From a virus: 36,251 bases of DNA. Shown here in pieces: positions 28,709 to 36,251 of the stretch. Every line of letters begins with the position of its first letter. Within the stretch, counting starts at the first letter, position 1. The notes beneath the pieces were generated by a model, which saw nothing but the letters and a program-made list of their open reading frames with translations, was not told the DNA's origin and ran no database searches. The stretch covers positions 1 to 36,251 of IMG/VR virus record IMGVR_UViG_3300027749_000274. One strand, given 5' to 3'. Both the position numbers and the translations under genes were made by a program.

Positions 28709-29779
28709 ATGACAACAGGCTTGAACACTTCTGGAACGGTTGGACAGACAGTAATCTCCGTTCAACAGTTGATCGACCACGGTGCTCGCCGCGCAGGAAA
28801 GCTCGCGGAAGAATTGACGGTCGAGCAGGTTTCGGCTGCGCGTGACAGCCTTTATTACCTGCTGTCCTCATTGACCAATTACGGGATTAATTATTGGTGC
28901 ATCGACCGCACGATCATCGGTCTGCAGCCTGATCAGTATCAATATTATCTACCCGTTGGCTCAAACGACATCCTGAACGCCAACTACCGTACCCTCACTA
29001 ATGTCAATACAGGCTATAACAGCTCCTCTGGCGTGACTTCAAACGCATTTGATGGTGTAGGTAAGAGTATCTGCCAATTGAGCTCTAATACGGGCGTAAT
29101 CGGCATTGCCAACGGCACGAACAACGCGGTCTACATCAGCACGATCGGCATCCTGCCCGCGGTGTCTGGCTCGGTGACCATAAACCTGCAATATTCGCAG
29201 GATGGTTCGACGTGGGTGACGGTCAAGGCAGTCGGCGCCGTGACGTGGGTAGCTAACACATGGATTTATTATGAGATTGACCCCTCTGCAAGCGCCCCAT
29301 TTTGGCGTATTCAGCAGACTGCAGGCGTTAACATGGGATTCTATCAGGTCGTATTCGGCACCAATCCGATGTCGATTCCGATGGCTCGGATGAACCGCGA
29401 CGACTACTCGAACCTGCCTAATCGGTCATTTACATCAAACCGTCCGCTTCAATTCTGGTTTGATCGCACGATTGATCAGCCGAACATGAAGTTATGGCCC
29501 GTCCCCAACAGCATCCAACCTCAGCTCGAGATCTGGATCAGCCGATACATTCAGGACGTTGGCCAGCTAAACGGTCAGCTCGAGATCCCGCAGCGGTGGT
29601 ACATGGCGATTCAGAATGGGTTGGCGCATCAGATGGCGATGGAGTTGCCGAGCGTTGACTCGGGTCGCATCACCTACCTCGAGCAGCAGTGGGAGAAGCA
29701 CTTCGCTCTCGCCGAGGCTGAAGAGCGCGACAAATCGCCGATCTACTTCGCAAGCAACATCTCGTATTATACGAGGTGA
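28709..29779 (+). CDS. P22 gp4-like tail adaptor with inserted discoidin-like domain
   Basis: 356 residues. The core is split: residues 1-100 (L-I-D-H-G-A-R-R-A-G-K-L-A-E-E-L-T ... G-L-Q-P-D-Q-Y-Q-Y-Y-L-P) and 221-356 (A-R-M-N-R-D-D-Y-S-N-L-P, L-W-P-V-P-N, I-S-R-Y-I-Q-D-V-G, I-P-Q-R-W). This resembles the podovirus head-to-tail adaptor that docks under the portal. Between them, residues about 103-220 form a beta domain with a Q-D-G-S-T-W motif (165-169), like galactose-binding or discoidin folds. The insert may bind surface sugars or decorate the neck. The last codons lie in the palindrome at 29761. Confidence 0.72.
   Translation: MTTGLNTSGTVGQTVISVQQLIDHGARRAGKLAEELTVEQVSAARDSLYYLLSSLTNYGINYWCIDRTIIGLQPDQYQYYLPVGSNDILNANYRTLTNVNTGYNSSSGVTSNAFDGVGKSICQLSSNTGVIGIANGTNNAVYISTIGILPAVSGSVTINLQYSQDGSTWVTVKAVGAVTWVANTWIYYEIDPSASAPFWRIQQTAGVNMGFYQVVFGTNPMSIPMARMNRDDYSNLPNRSFTSNRPLQFWFDRTIDQPNMKLWPVPNSIQPQLEIWISRYIQDVGQLNGQLEIPQRWYMAIQNGLAHQMAMELPSVDSGRITYLEQQWEKHFALAEAEERDKSPIYFASNISYYTR
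29761..29779 (+). promoter_or_regulatory. Palindromic SD element, second copy
   Basis: ctcgtattatacgaggtga encodes the end of the adaptor and provides GAGGTGA for the ATG at 29783. CTCGTA and TACGAG can pair around TTA. It differs at one base from 7138-7156. Confidence 0.4.
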
Positions 29780-29782
29780 CCC

Positions 29783-30112
29783 ATGCCAAGGTTCCTTGAT
29801 ACCTTCGGAAACAGCACGCTAAGTATCTTCATCTGCGACCGATGCAAGATGAAGAGACCCTATTCTGATATGCGCCCCGATGGTAATATACCTGCTATCA
29901 AAGTATGCAGTGAAAGTTGCTCGGATCAGTTTGATCCATATCGGTTGCCGCCAAGACAGCCAGAGAAAATTTCAATCAGATTCCCGCGCCCAGATTTGGA
30001 TGTCGCGGTGAATAATGATGCAATAATTACTGAAACACTAGGAAATAGCCCAATATCTCCTGAGCAAGGCAACACGCCAAATAATGGCAACCTCAACAAT
30101 TTGAGTCCTTGA
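29783..30112 (+). CDS. Small zinc-binding head-tail connector-like protein
   Basis: 109 residues. C18-D-R-C21 and C42-x3-C46 form a zinc ribbon. D-P-Y-R-L-P-P-R-Q-P-E (51-61) and R-F-P-R-P-D (67-71) complete a pattern I know from proteins next to the tail adaptor in podoviruses. The C-terminal 35 residues are disordered (N, P, G, S). GAGGTGA gives a strong ribosome-binding site. The exact role is unknown; a connector or completion factor is likely from position. Confidence 0.7.
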   Translation: MPRFLDTFGNSTLSIFICDRCKMKRPYSDMRPDGNIPAIKVCSESCSDQFDPYRLPPRQPEKISIRFPRPDLDVAVNNDAIITETLGNSPISPEQGNTPNNGNLNNLSP

Positions 30113-30114
30113 TT

Positions 30115-33100
30115 ATGGCTGATATTAGAATCTCGCAATTACCCTCAGCGCCGACCGCCATCACTGGCACGGAGCTAGTGCCGATCGTTCAGAATGGTCT
30201 GACGGTTCAGACAACGGTCGCCGCAATCACCGCGAGTCCCTCTCAAAATCAACCATTCTTGACCGTGAGTCAGCAGCCAACCTTACCGAACAGCCGATAC
30301 TTTTCGGCAGGCACAGGCTTAGGCATTACTGATGGCGGCGCTCAGGGTGCGTACACAATCGCATTCAATGGCACTGCGGCTTCATTAGAGGCGTCAGGGA
30401 CGGGCTTTGCCGTCAAGACAGCCGCTAACACCATCACGCCACGATCGCTTGCTGTGAGCGGCAATGGCATATCCGTCAGCAACGGCACAGGCATTAGTGG
30501 TAACCCTACATTTTCGTTGTCTGGTCTGCCCTTGGCGCTTGCCAATGCATCAGGCACAGGCATGTTGGCAATCAATGGTTCGGCGCTCTCGCCTGTCACG
30601 ATCACAGGCACCTCTAACCAAATTGGCGTGGCAAACGGCAATGGCGTAGGCAGTCCGACCATTAGCATCGTGAACGATCCTGTGATCTCGGGCAATGCGG
30701 GGCTTACGCTACCGATTGGGACGTCCGTGCAGCGTGTCAACACCACTGGGGCGGTGCGCCTAAATAGCGACCTGACAGCCTTTGAGGGTTACAACGGCAC
30801 GTCTTGGACGCAGTTCCTGACGAGCGCTCTTGCATCATTCAGTGCAGGCACAACGGGCTTTACCCCCAATACCCCCACAACGGGCAATGTTGTCTTAGCG
30901 GGAACTCTTGGCGTTGCTAACGGTGGCACAGGATTGACTTCTGTCACGGCTAATCGAATCCTTTATGGCAACGGCACAGGTGCGTTAAACGCCTCTGCTA
31001 ACCTGACCTTTGATGGTACAACGCTGACTACGCCAAATGATGCATCGATTAGTGGTTTTACAGTTGGCAGAGGCGGCGGTGCGGTTACCTCTAATACTGC
31101 TTTTGGTACATATAATTTAACCAAAAACACAACTGGTACTAATAACACCTCCATCGGATATTTTGCATTGTATTTAAATACAAGCGGCGGCGGCAATACG
31201 GCGTACGGATTATCTGCGTTATTAGGAAACACCGTAGGTAGCAATCAAACAGCGGTCGGTTATCAAGCACTAACTAACGCAACCACTGCTGTAGCAACAT
31301 TTGGTTCAATCACGGCGGGATCAGGCTATACCAACGGAACTTACACCGCAGTATCAATGTCTGCTGTTAGTGGTGCAACTTTTAACACTTACCCAACTGT
31401 CACGGTAGTGGTTGCGGGTGGTGTTGTCAGCACTGTTACTTTGGTCACAGCAGGGTACGGCGCAACATCAACAGCAGCAACCGTTTTAACAGTCGCAGCA
31501 GCCTTAATCGGTGGCACAGGTTCTGGATTTAGTATTCCGGTGGCTACGTTTGCAACTGCTGCACAAAACACGGCGTTTGGTTTCAACGCACTGACTGCCG
31601 TTACAAATGGTAATGGCAATACGTCTTTAGGTTACCAAGCGGGTTCAGCATTAACAACAGGAAGCAATAATTTAATACTTGGTAATACCGCAGCGGCATC
31701 CACTACAACAATTAGCAACGAAATCACGCTAGGCAATTCGTCAATCACATCGTTTAGAATCCCCGGTTTATCTATCACCGCAGCCCCTAGTGCGTTGGGG
31801 ATTGGTACTACTACACCCAATGTAAATTTAGAGGTGGTTGCTCCAAACTCATATTCCGTTGCAAGAGCTAGTAGCAATACAGGTTTTTCATTAGTTGGGG
31901 CGTTTGCAGATGATTATTTTTCAACCCCGACATATAGAGCGACTCAGTTACAACAATATAGTTCTGCGGCAACAGGAACAACTTGTGGTATTGCAAATGC
32001 TAATTTAGGGTCGCTTGCTTTTCAAAACACCGCCGCCAATGCTTTAATTTATACCAATGGCGGAGCGGGAATTATTTTTGCTACTCTTGGCGTAGACCGT
32101 GGGCGGGTAACTTCAGCAGGACTATGGTCACTTGGTGCAGCTTTTGGCTCTGAATCCCTGCGTGTCACGCCTGTTGCGTCTGCGGTGAATTATGTAAATG
32201 TAATCGGCGCAATTACAACAGCCTCACCCGCAATCCAAGCTGCGGGGTCTGACACTAACATCAACCTAACGCTTACTCCCAAGGGTACGGGAACTGTCAC
32301 TACAGCCTCTCAGCTTACTCTCACTAACGCAAGCGACTACAACCTGTACGCTAGTGGTGCGGGCGCTAACTACTTTGCGGGTAACGTAGGGATTGGTATT
32401 ACTAGTCCTGCGGGTAAGCTTCACGCTGTTGGTGACGTTATTCAACAAACATTTTTAAGTAGTAGCGGTTCGTATGTTTTTCAATCAAGAAAAGCTAGAG
32501 GCACAATAAGCGTTCCTACCGCAGTAGTTAATGGAGATGTTATTGGCGGGTTGCTTGGCGGCGGATACGATGGTTCAGCCTATAGATTTACTTCTGCAAT
32601 AGAATTGACCGTAGATGGCGCAGTTTCTGCCAGTAATGTTCCGCAAGCGATAGTATTTAGCACAGGAACAACCACAGGTTATACAGACCGTGGGCGGGTA
32701 TCTTCAGCAGGAATATGGTCGCTAGGAGCCGCAGCAGGTTCAGAATCCCTGCGAGCAACGCCTGTTGCTAGTGCGGTGAATTATGTCGAGGTCTTCGGTG
32801 CAATCACAACTGCATCACCCGCGCTTTCAGCGGCGGGGTCTGACACAAACATTGGTATGCGCTATTACACAAAGGGCACTAGTTCGCATATATTTTATAC
32901 AGGCGCAACATCAGCAGTTCAATTTCAAGTTGTCAATACAGTAAACGCAGTTAATTACATTACCGCAACAGGAAACAGTATCGGCAGCGCACCTGCACTT
33001 CAATTGCAAGGTGCGGACACAAACATTAGTTTTAATTTAGTTGCAAAAGGCACTGGCAATCTTAATTTCTTAACTGGCGGTGGGCTGTTTACAACACAGT

Positions 33101-33684
33101 TTGTTGTATCCAATACCACTTCAGCTGTAAATTACATAGAAGTGTCGGGCAATGTCACGACAGGGCTTCCAATATTGGTTGCAAGAGGCGCAGACACAAA
33201 CGTAGGTTTAGCAATATCATCAAAAGGCACGGGCAGTTTAATCTTTAGCACTAACAGCACAACCGCAGCGCACTTTGTAGTAGCTCATACAGCCTCAGCA
33301 GTTAACTATTTGCAAGTGACGGGTGGGGCTACAACCGTTGGCCCAACGCTATCTGCACAAGGCTCAGATACAAATATCAATGCTATATATGCTACTAAAG
33401 GCACAGGCAATCATTATATTGGTTCCAACGTAAACGGATATCAATTCGCTGTAGTTACAACCGCCACTGCTGCAGTTAATTATTTATATGCCACGGGTGC
33501 AGCTACGGGTGTTGCTCCGAGTATGAATGCAGCAGGCTCAGACACCAACATCGACCTAACCCTGATACCAAAAGGCACGGGCGTAGTCCAATACGGCACA
33601 TATACCGCAGGCATTGTTGCCCAGACAGGCTACATTACAATCAAAGACGCAGGCGGCACATCCCGTCGTTTACTTGTAGGATAA
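30115..33684 (+). CDS. Giant tail fibre protein
   Basis: 1189 residues from ATG 30115 (in-frame TTG 30109 overlaps the previous stop; no good Shine-Dalgarno is seen). It starts M-A-D-I-R-I-S-Q-L-P-S-A-P, typical of virion-attached fibre heads. V-Q-R-V-N-T-T-G-A-V-R-L and Y-N-G-T-S-W near 205-230 form an attachment module shared with three later genes. N-T-A-F-G / N-T-S-I-G / Y-Q-A-L repeats lie at about 328-400 and 485-520, interrupted by a beta insert (about 397-482). The C-terminus has six A-V-N-Y ... G-S-D-T-N-I ... K-G-T-G repeats. Rich in T, G, A, S and N throughout. Receptor binding is the likely role. Confidence 0.85.
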   Translation: MADIRISQLPSAPTAITGTELVPIVQNGLTVQTTVAAITASPSQNQPFLTVSQQPTLPNSRYFSAGTGLGITDGGAQGAYTIAFNGTAASLEASGTGFAVKTAANTITPRSLAVSGNGISVSNGTGISGNPTFSLSGLPLALANASGTGMLAINGSALSPVTITGTSNQIGVANGNGVGSPTISIVNDPVISGNAGLTLPIGTSVQRVNTTGAVRLNSDLTAFEGYNGTSWTQFLTSALASFSAGTTGFTPNTPTTGNVVLAGTLGVANGGTGLTSVTANRILYGNGTGALNASANLTFDGTTLTTPNDASISGFTVGRGGGAVTSNTAFGTYNLTKNTTGTNNTSIGYFALYLNTSGGGNTAYGLSALLGNTVGSNQTAVGYQALTNATTAVATFGSITAGSGYTNGTYTAVSMSAVSGATFNTYPTVTVVVAGGVVSTVTLVTAGYGATSTAATVLTVAAALIGGTGSGFSIPVATFATAAQNTAFGFNALTAVTNGNGNTSLGYQAGSALTTGSNNLILGNTAAASTTTISNEITLGNSSITSFRIPGLSITAAPSALGIGTTTPNVNLEVVAPNSYSVARASSNTGFSLVGAFADDYFSTPTYRATQLQQYSSAATGTTCGIANANLGSLAFQNTAANALIYTNGGAGIIFATLGVDRGRVTSAGLWSLGAAFGSESLRVTPVASAVNYVNVIGAITTASPAIQAAGSDTNINLTLTPKGTGTVTTASQLTLTNASDYNLYASGAGANYFAGNVGIGITSPAGKLHAVGDVIQQTFLSSSGSYVFQSRKARGTISVPTAVVNGDVIGGLLGGGYDGSAYRFTSAIELTVDGAVSASNVPQAIVFSTGTTTGYTDRGRVSSAGIWSLGAAAGSESLRATPVASAVNYVEVFGAITTASPALSAAGSDTNIGMRYYTKGTSSHIFYTGATSAVQFQVVNTVNAVNYITATGNSIGSAPALQLQGADTNISFNLVAKGTGNLNFLTGGGLFTTQFVVSNTTSAVNYIEVSGNVTTGLPILVARGADTNVGLAISSKGTGSLIFSTNSTTAAHFVVAHTASAVNYLQVTGGATTVGPTLSAQGSDTNINAIYATKGTGNHYIGSNVNGYQFAVVTTATAAVNYLYATGAATGVAPSMNAAGSDTNIDLTLIPKGTGVVQYGTYTAGIVAQTGYITIKDAGGTSRRLLVG
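32176..33582 (+). repeat. Six-copy A-V-N-Y fibre repeat
   Basis: Coding repeat with A-V-N-Y at residues 690, 887, 945, 1004, 1062 and 1120. The last five are spaced 58-59 residues; the first pair is 197 apart because a longer unit containing R-G-R-V-x-S-A-G-x-W-S-L-G-A is itself duplicated. Each unit reads A-V-N-Y-x-x-x-x-G ... P-x-x-x-x-x-G-(S/A)-D-T-N-(I/V) ... K-G-T, giving an array of beta units along the shaft. DNA identity between copies is low except for the duplicated R-G-R-V unit. Confidence 0.8.
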
Positions 33685-33686
33685 AA

Positions 33687-33860
33687 ATGAACATACCTCT
33701 TAGCCTCACCCCCGAAGAAATTAACTTCATCCAACAGGTGCTAGGTGAATTGCCATCGAAGTCGGGCGCATTTATTTTGATGCAAAAGATTAAACAACAG
33801 TCTGACGCTGCTGCTATCACCCAAGCCCCCGTAACCCCTATACCGCAGGTGCCACTATGA
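33687..33860 (+). CDS. Small fibre-region protein (57 aa)
   Basis: ATG 33687 lies two nt after the fibre stop; TGA 33858-33860 overlaps the next start as ATGA. The product begins M-N-I-P-L-S-L-T-P-E-E-I-N-F-I and has L-G-E-L-P-S-K-S-G-A-F, a pattern I recall from small phage proteins in tail regions. The tail end is proline-rich. Soluble helical hairpin, function unknown. The 57-codon length makes it easy to miss. Confidence 0.7.
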   Translation: MNIPLSLTPEEINFIQQVLGELPSKSGAFILMQKIKQQSDAAAITQAPVTPIPQVPL

Positions 33861-34174
33861 ACTGGATCATCAACTCACTCTCAGTAATGAACACGCCCGA
33901 ACCACAAACGGCTGTCATGTCTAACTTCACCATCAACGATACGCAAGACGGATTAACAGGCTCAGTGACGTATGCGGTTAACTTGCTACCTGCCGATGCT
34001 AGTAACTTTACGCCCTATGCGAATATTACCCAAGCACAAGCGATTCAGTGGACTCAGGATGCTCTAGGCGCAGAACGTGTCGCAGACATGGAAACTGAAG
34101 TGCAGGCGCAGATTGACGCACAAAAGATTCCAACGCCGCAACCCGCACCATTACCTTGGGCAGCAGAGGCTTAA
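33857..34174 (+). CDS. Small tail-associated protein (DUF7936-like)
   Basis: 105 residues. M-N-W-I-I-N-S-L, then a two-stranded beta part (T-G-S-V-T-Y-A-V-N-L-L-P), F-T-P-Y-A-N-I-T-Q-A-Q-A-I-Q-W, and L-G-A-E-R-V-A-D-M-E-T-E-V. This order fits a small phage family (DUF7936-type, from memory) found beside fibre genes: W-x-I, beta hairpin, F-x-P-Y-x-x-x-T, W-V/T-x-x-A-L-G. Function unknown. Coupled to the upstream gene by ATGA. Confidence 0.65.
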   Translation: MNWIINSLSVMNTPEPQTAVMSNFTINDTQDGLTGSVTYAVNLLPADASNFTPYANITQAQAIQWTQDALGAERVADMETEVQAQIDAQKIPTPQPAPLPWAAEA

Positions 34175-34177
34175 ATC

Positions 34178-34507
34178 ATGGCACAGAGCGGTTTTACCCC
34201 GATCCGACCGTACTACAGCACGACGTCAACGAACGTGCCGACGACTGGCAATATGCTCACAGGTGAGATTGCCATCAACACTGCTGACCGTGTCATCTAC
34301 ACCAAGGACGGTACAGGCGCAGTGGTATCAATTGGTAATGGAGCGACAGGTGGCGGTGGTGATCAGATATTCGTGCAGAACGGTCAGACGGTGAACAACA
34401 GTTATTCAATACCCTCGGGGATTAACGCCATGAGCACTGGCCCGATTGCCATTGCCTCTGGTGCGGTGGTGACCATTCCTTCTGGGTCTGTGTGGGCAAT
34501 TATCTAA
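34178..34507 (+). CDS. Fibre-tip or fibre-associated protein
   Basis: 109 residues. Y-S-T-T-S-T-N-V-P-T-T-G-N-M-L-T-G-E-I-A-I-N-T-A-D is a repeat type of phage fibre heads. D-Q-I-F-V-Q-N-G-Q-T-V-N-N-S-Y-S-I-P-S-G-x-N-A-M-S-T-G-P-I is a common fibre C-terminus. The small size means these two ends are joined with almost no shaft. It probably binds the large fibre or is a short fibre. The next start follows directly after its stop. Confidence 0.7.
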   Translation: MAQSGFTPIRPYYSTTSTNVPTTGNMLTGEIAINTADRVIYTKDGTGAVVSIGNGATGGGGDQIFVQNGQTVNNSYSIPSGINAMSTGPIAIASGAVVTIPSGSVWAII

Positions 34508-34756
34508 ATGGGACTGCGCCTCAAAGCCTTCTCGCTCGGTACGGTTGAGGTCAACCCTGTTGACACAGCATCTAACCTGTCTGTGAGCGTACAGGCAGCG
34601 AACGGTCGACTGTCGTATGCAGACTCATCAACAGGCGGGTTGTACTTGCCTAGCGGCACCACGGCGCAGCGTCCTGCGAGTCCTGCGACAGGGCAGATGA
34701 GATTTAATACCACGACAGGTTCGGTCGAGGTTTATAACGGAACTTCTTGGGGCTAA
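34508..34756 (+). CDS. Stand-alone copy of the adhesin N-terminal module
   Basis: 82 residues, beginning directly after the previous TAA. Over its whole length it aligns with residues 1-83 of the next gene: V-D-T-A-x-N, A-A-x-G-x-L, A-D-S-x-T-G, G-T-T-A-Q-R-P-A-S-P-x-T-G-Q, Y-N-G-T-x-W-G. It ends exactly where the neighbour continues into its glycine-rich part. It may be an attachment subunit or a relic of duplication. No frameshift is visible. Confidence 0.65.
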   Translation: MGLRLKAFSLGTVEVNPVDTASNLSVSVQAANGRLSYADSSTGGLYLPSGTTAQRPASPATGQMRFNTTTGSVEVYNGTSWG

Positions 34757-34757
34757 C

Positions 34758-35726
34758 ATGGCAGGCAGCGTAAAACTCAATGCACCATCAGGCGGAAGCG
34801 TCACGCTCAATGCGGTTGATACTGCAACGAACTTTGTCATGCAAGTGCCTGCCGCTGCGGGTGTGCTGATTAACGCTGACTCTACTACGGGTGCGGCACA
34901 ACTTCCTGTTGGCACGACTGCTCAACGCCCCGCAAGTCCTGTGACGGGGCAACTTCGTTACAACACTACGCTTGTCGCAACTGAGGTTTACAACGGCACG
35001 GCTTGGGGTGCTGTAGGTAGTTATTCCGCTAATTATTTAGTCATCGGTGGCGGTGGTGGAGGCTATTCAGGTAATGGTAGTCAAACTGGTGGCGGCGGGG
35101 GTGCGGGTGGTTACTTAACTGGATCATCTTTATTTATAAGCGGCACTGCATACACAATTACTGTTGGTGCAGGCGGCGCTGTTAATACATCTGGATTATT
35201 AAGTGCTATAGGAACAATTATTGCCTATGGCGGAGGTAGAGGTGTTCCTTACAACAATGAAGCGTCTTCAAACGGAGCATTTGGCGGTTCTGGCGGCGGC
35301 GCAGGTCAGCAAAGCAGCTATTTTGGTTATGCAATTACTGGTCAAGGCAATAATGGCGGCGGCGGAACTATATATCTTTCAGGTGGTGGTGGGGGTGCAG
35401 GTGCAGCAGGTGCGTACAACGGTGGTAACGGTTTAAGTTCTTCCATCACTGGCACGGCTGTAACAAGAGCAGGCGGTGGCGGAGGAGCAGACACGAGCGG
35501 CGCTAATGCGGCGGGTGGCACTGGCGGCGGTGGCGCAGGAAGCGCAAGCGGTACAGCGAACACTGGTGGTGGTGGTGGTGGCAGTCAAAATACTGCAGGT
35601 GCAGGCGGATCAGGCATAGTAATTATCGCTTACGTTGGCGCACAGCGAGCAACTGGCGGCACGGTTACATCTAGTGGCGGCAATACAATCCACACTTTCA
35701 CCACATCTGGCACATTTACAGCATAA
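34758..35726 (+). CDS. Glycine-rich tail adhesin
   Basis: 322 residues. Residues 1-85 are the attachment module (G-T-T-A-Q-R-P-A-S-P). Then Y-L-V-I-G-G-G-G-G-G opens a domain with repeated G-G-G-G-G-A, G-G-S-G-G-G-A-G and G-G-G-G-G-G-S blocks separated by T-A-Y-T-I-T-V-G-A-G-G. It ends G-S-G-I-V-I-I-A-Y-V. Such glycine blocks recall polyglycine-II sandwich adhesins of T-even and S16-like phages that bind outer membrane proteins, but sequence relatedness is not claimed. It is followed by a second, similar gene. Confidence 0.75.
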   Translation: MAGSVKLNAPSGGSVTLNAVDTATNFVMQVPAAAGVLINADSTTGAAQLPVGTTAQRPASPVTGQLRYNTTLVATEVYNGTAWGAVGSYSANYLVIGGGGGGYSGNGSQTGGGGGAGGYLTGSSLFISGTAYTITVGAGGAVNTSGLLSAIGTIIAYGGGRGVPYNNEASSNGAFGGSGGGAGQQSSYFGYAITGQGNNGGGGTIYLSGGGGGAGAAGAYNGGNGLSSSITGTAVTRAGGGGGADTSGANAAGGTGGGGAGSASGTANTGGGGGGSQNTAGAGGSGIVIIAYVGAQRATGGTVTSSGGNTIHTFTTSGTFTA

Positions 35727-35735
35727 GGAAAGAAC

Positions 35736-36251
35736 ATGACAACATATGTAGGCGGCACTACAGGCGTAGCACCAGCACAGTGGACAACGGCAGGTCGCCC
35801 ATCAAGCCCACAGCGTGGTCAGTTCGGAATGAATACCACGACCAATAACTTGGAATGGTGGGACTCAACTACGTCATCGTGGCTGCAATTTAGTCAACCT
35901 GCGGGGTATTCAGTTAATTATCTAGTGATTGCGGGTGGTGGCGGCGGTGGTCAAGCATTTGGGGGTGGCAACGGAGCAGGAGGCGGCGGTGCAGGAGGGA
36001 TGTTACCTTCATCAGTTAGTTTAAGTGCAGGTACGGCTTACACAATTACAATTGGCGCAGGTGGGGCAGGGGCTTCAAGTATTTCTGTACAAGGTACAAA
36101 TGGTAATAATTCTTCAATTGGTTCAATTGCAATAGCAATTGGCGGTGGCGGCGGTCAAAGCTACAGCGGGACTGTTGGTTCTGGCGGCTCTGGCGGCGGC
36201 GCAAATTCTACTGGTTCAGGTGGCTCAGGAACTGCGGGACAAGGTTTTGCA
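35736..36251 (+). CDS. Second glycine-rich tail adhesin (partial, runs off the window)
   Basis: ATG 35736 with AAGGAAAG upstream; 172 codons open to the right edge. The N-terminus is shorter than its neighbour's: M-T-T-Y-V-G-G-T-T-G-V-A-P, then G-R-P-S-S-P-Q-R-G-Q-F-G-M-N-T-T-T, the same attachment module in diverged form. Then Y-L-V-I-A-G-G-G-G-G-G and G-T-A-Y-T-I-T-I-G-A-G-G follow as in the upstream paralogue. The stop lies outside the window. Confidence 0.75.
   Translation, partial: MTTYVGGTTGVAPAQWTTAGRPSSPQRGQFGMNTTTNNLEWWDSTTSSWLQFSQPAGYSVNYLVIAGGGGGGQAFGGGNGAGGGGAGGMLPSSVSLSAGTAYTITIGAGGAGASSISVQGTNGNNSSIGSIAIAIGGGGGQSYSGTVGSGGSGGGANSTGSGGSGTAGQGFA

Noticed and set aside
32176-33582. 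Tail-fibre repeats as a CRISPR array
   Set aside because: Repeats are protein-coding, in frame, diverged at DNA level, with 58-residue period.
30115-36251. Diversity-generating retroelement acting on fibre or adhesins
   Set aside because: No reverse transcriptase or template repeat is visible in the window; it cannot be excluded outside.

Overview
The window is a stretch of a tailed, double-stranded DNA bacteriophage, most likely short-tailed (podovirus-like). Every gene I can support lies on the + strand. The genes are tightly packed and often overlap as ATGA, GTGA or TAATG. There is a standard packaging and head block: small and large terminase, portal, GroES-like co-chaperonin, scaffold and HK97-type major capsid protein. 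It is followed by a P22 gp4-like tail adaptor, a zinc-binding connector protein, a very large fibre and glycine-rich adhesins. I see no tape measure, tail tube, sheath, integrase, RNA polymerase, tRNA or lysis gene, though the window is cut at both ends. A Gram-negative, probably beta-proteobacterial freshwater host is an inference from the sigma70-type promoters and the look of several small proteins; it is not proven.

Region 1 (1-6782) is an accessory or early region of about 20 very small genes, mostly of unknown function. Four promoter-like cassettes (about 150, 3590, 4440 and 5410) carry a TTAAC element, and the downstream leaders share an ACAGCGAA...AGGAA box. Two kinds of short GC hairpin sit between genes: a GCCCC-(YUCG-like)-GGGGC hairpin fused to the Shine-Dalgarno site of the next gene (five copies, 531-1546), and GGGGGC-(GCAA/TCA)-GCCCCC hairpins placed before the AGCGAA box (three copies, 4008-6185). 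Two tiny membrane peptides (30 and 29 aa) are embedded by ATGA overlaps.

Region 2 (6783-8052) is mostly non-coding and is the most unusual part. It holds a 350-nt stretch of strong hairpins, including a duplicated GAAAGA-loop hairpin. It then holds a small gene, and next a compact RNA gene of about 120 nt with its own near-consensus promoter (TTGACA-16-TAAAAT). That RNA has a three-way-junction core ending in a U-tract terminator, and its upstream hairpin loop is perfectly complementary (6 of 6) to a junction strand, which predicts a pseudoknot. It lies just upstream of the terminase genes.

Region 3 (8053-24061) is packaging and head: TerS, TerL, two giant polyvalent-type proteins (about 1286 and 1200 aa, the first with an HELQH zincin-like motif), portal, two small proteins, GroES, scaffold, a small conserved protein, a likely decoration protein behind a structured leader, and the major capsid protein followed by a terminator.

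Region 4 (24137-36251) is virion exterior and tail: beta-rich structural proteins that carry inserted Ig-like, FCCH-like or discoidin-like modules, a connector and adaptor pair, a 1189-aa fibre with six 58-residue repeats, small fibre-associated proteins, and two tandem glycine-rich adhesins sharing an N-terminal attachment module with neighbouring genes. A short K/E-G-G-A-V motif recurs at linkers of the two giant proteins and in three small basic proteins, linking otherwise unrelated virion-region genes.
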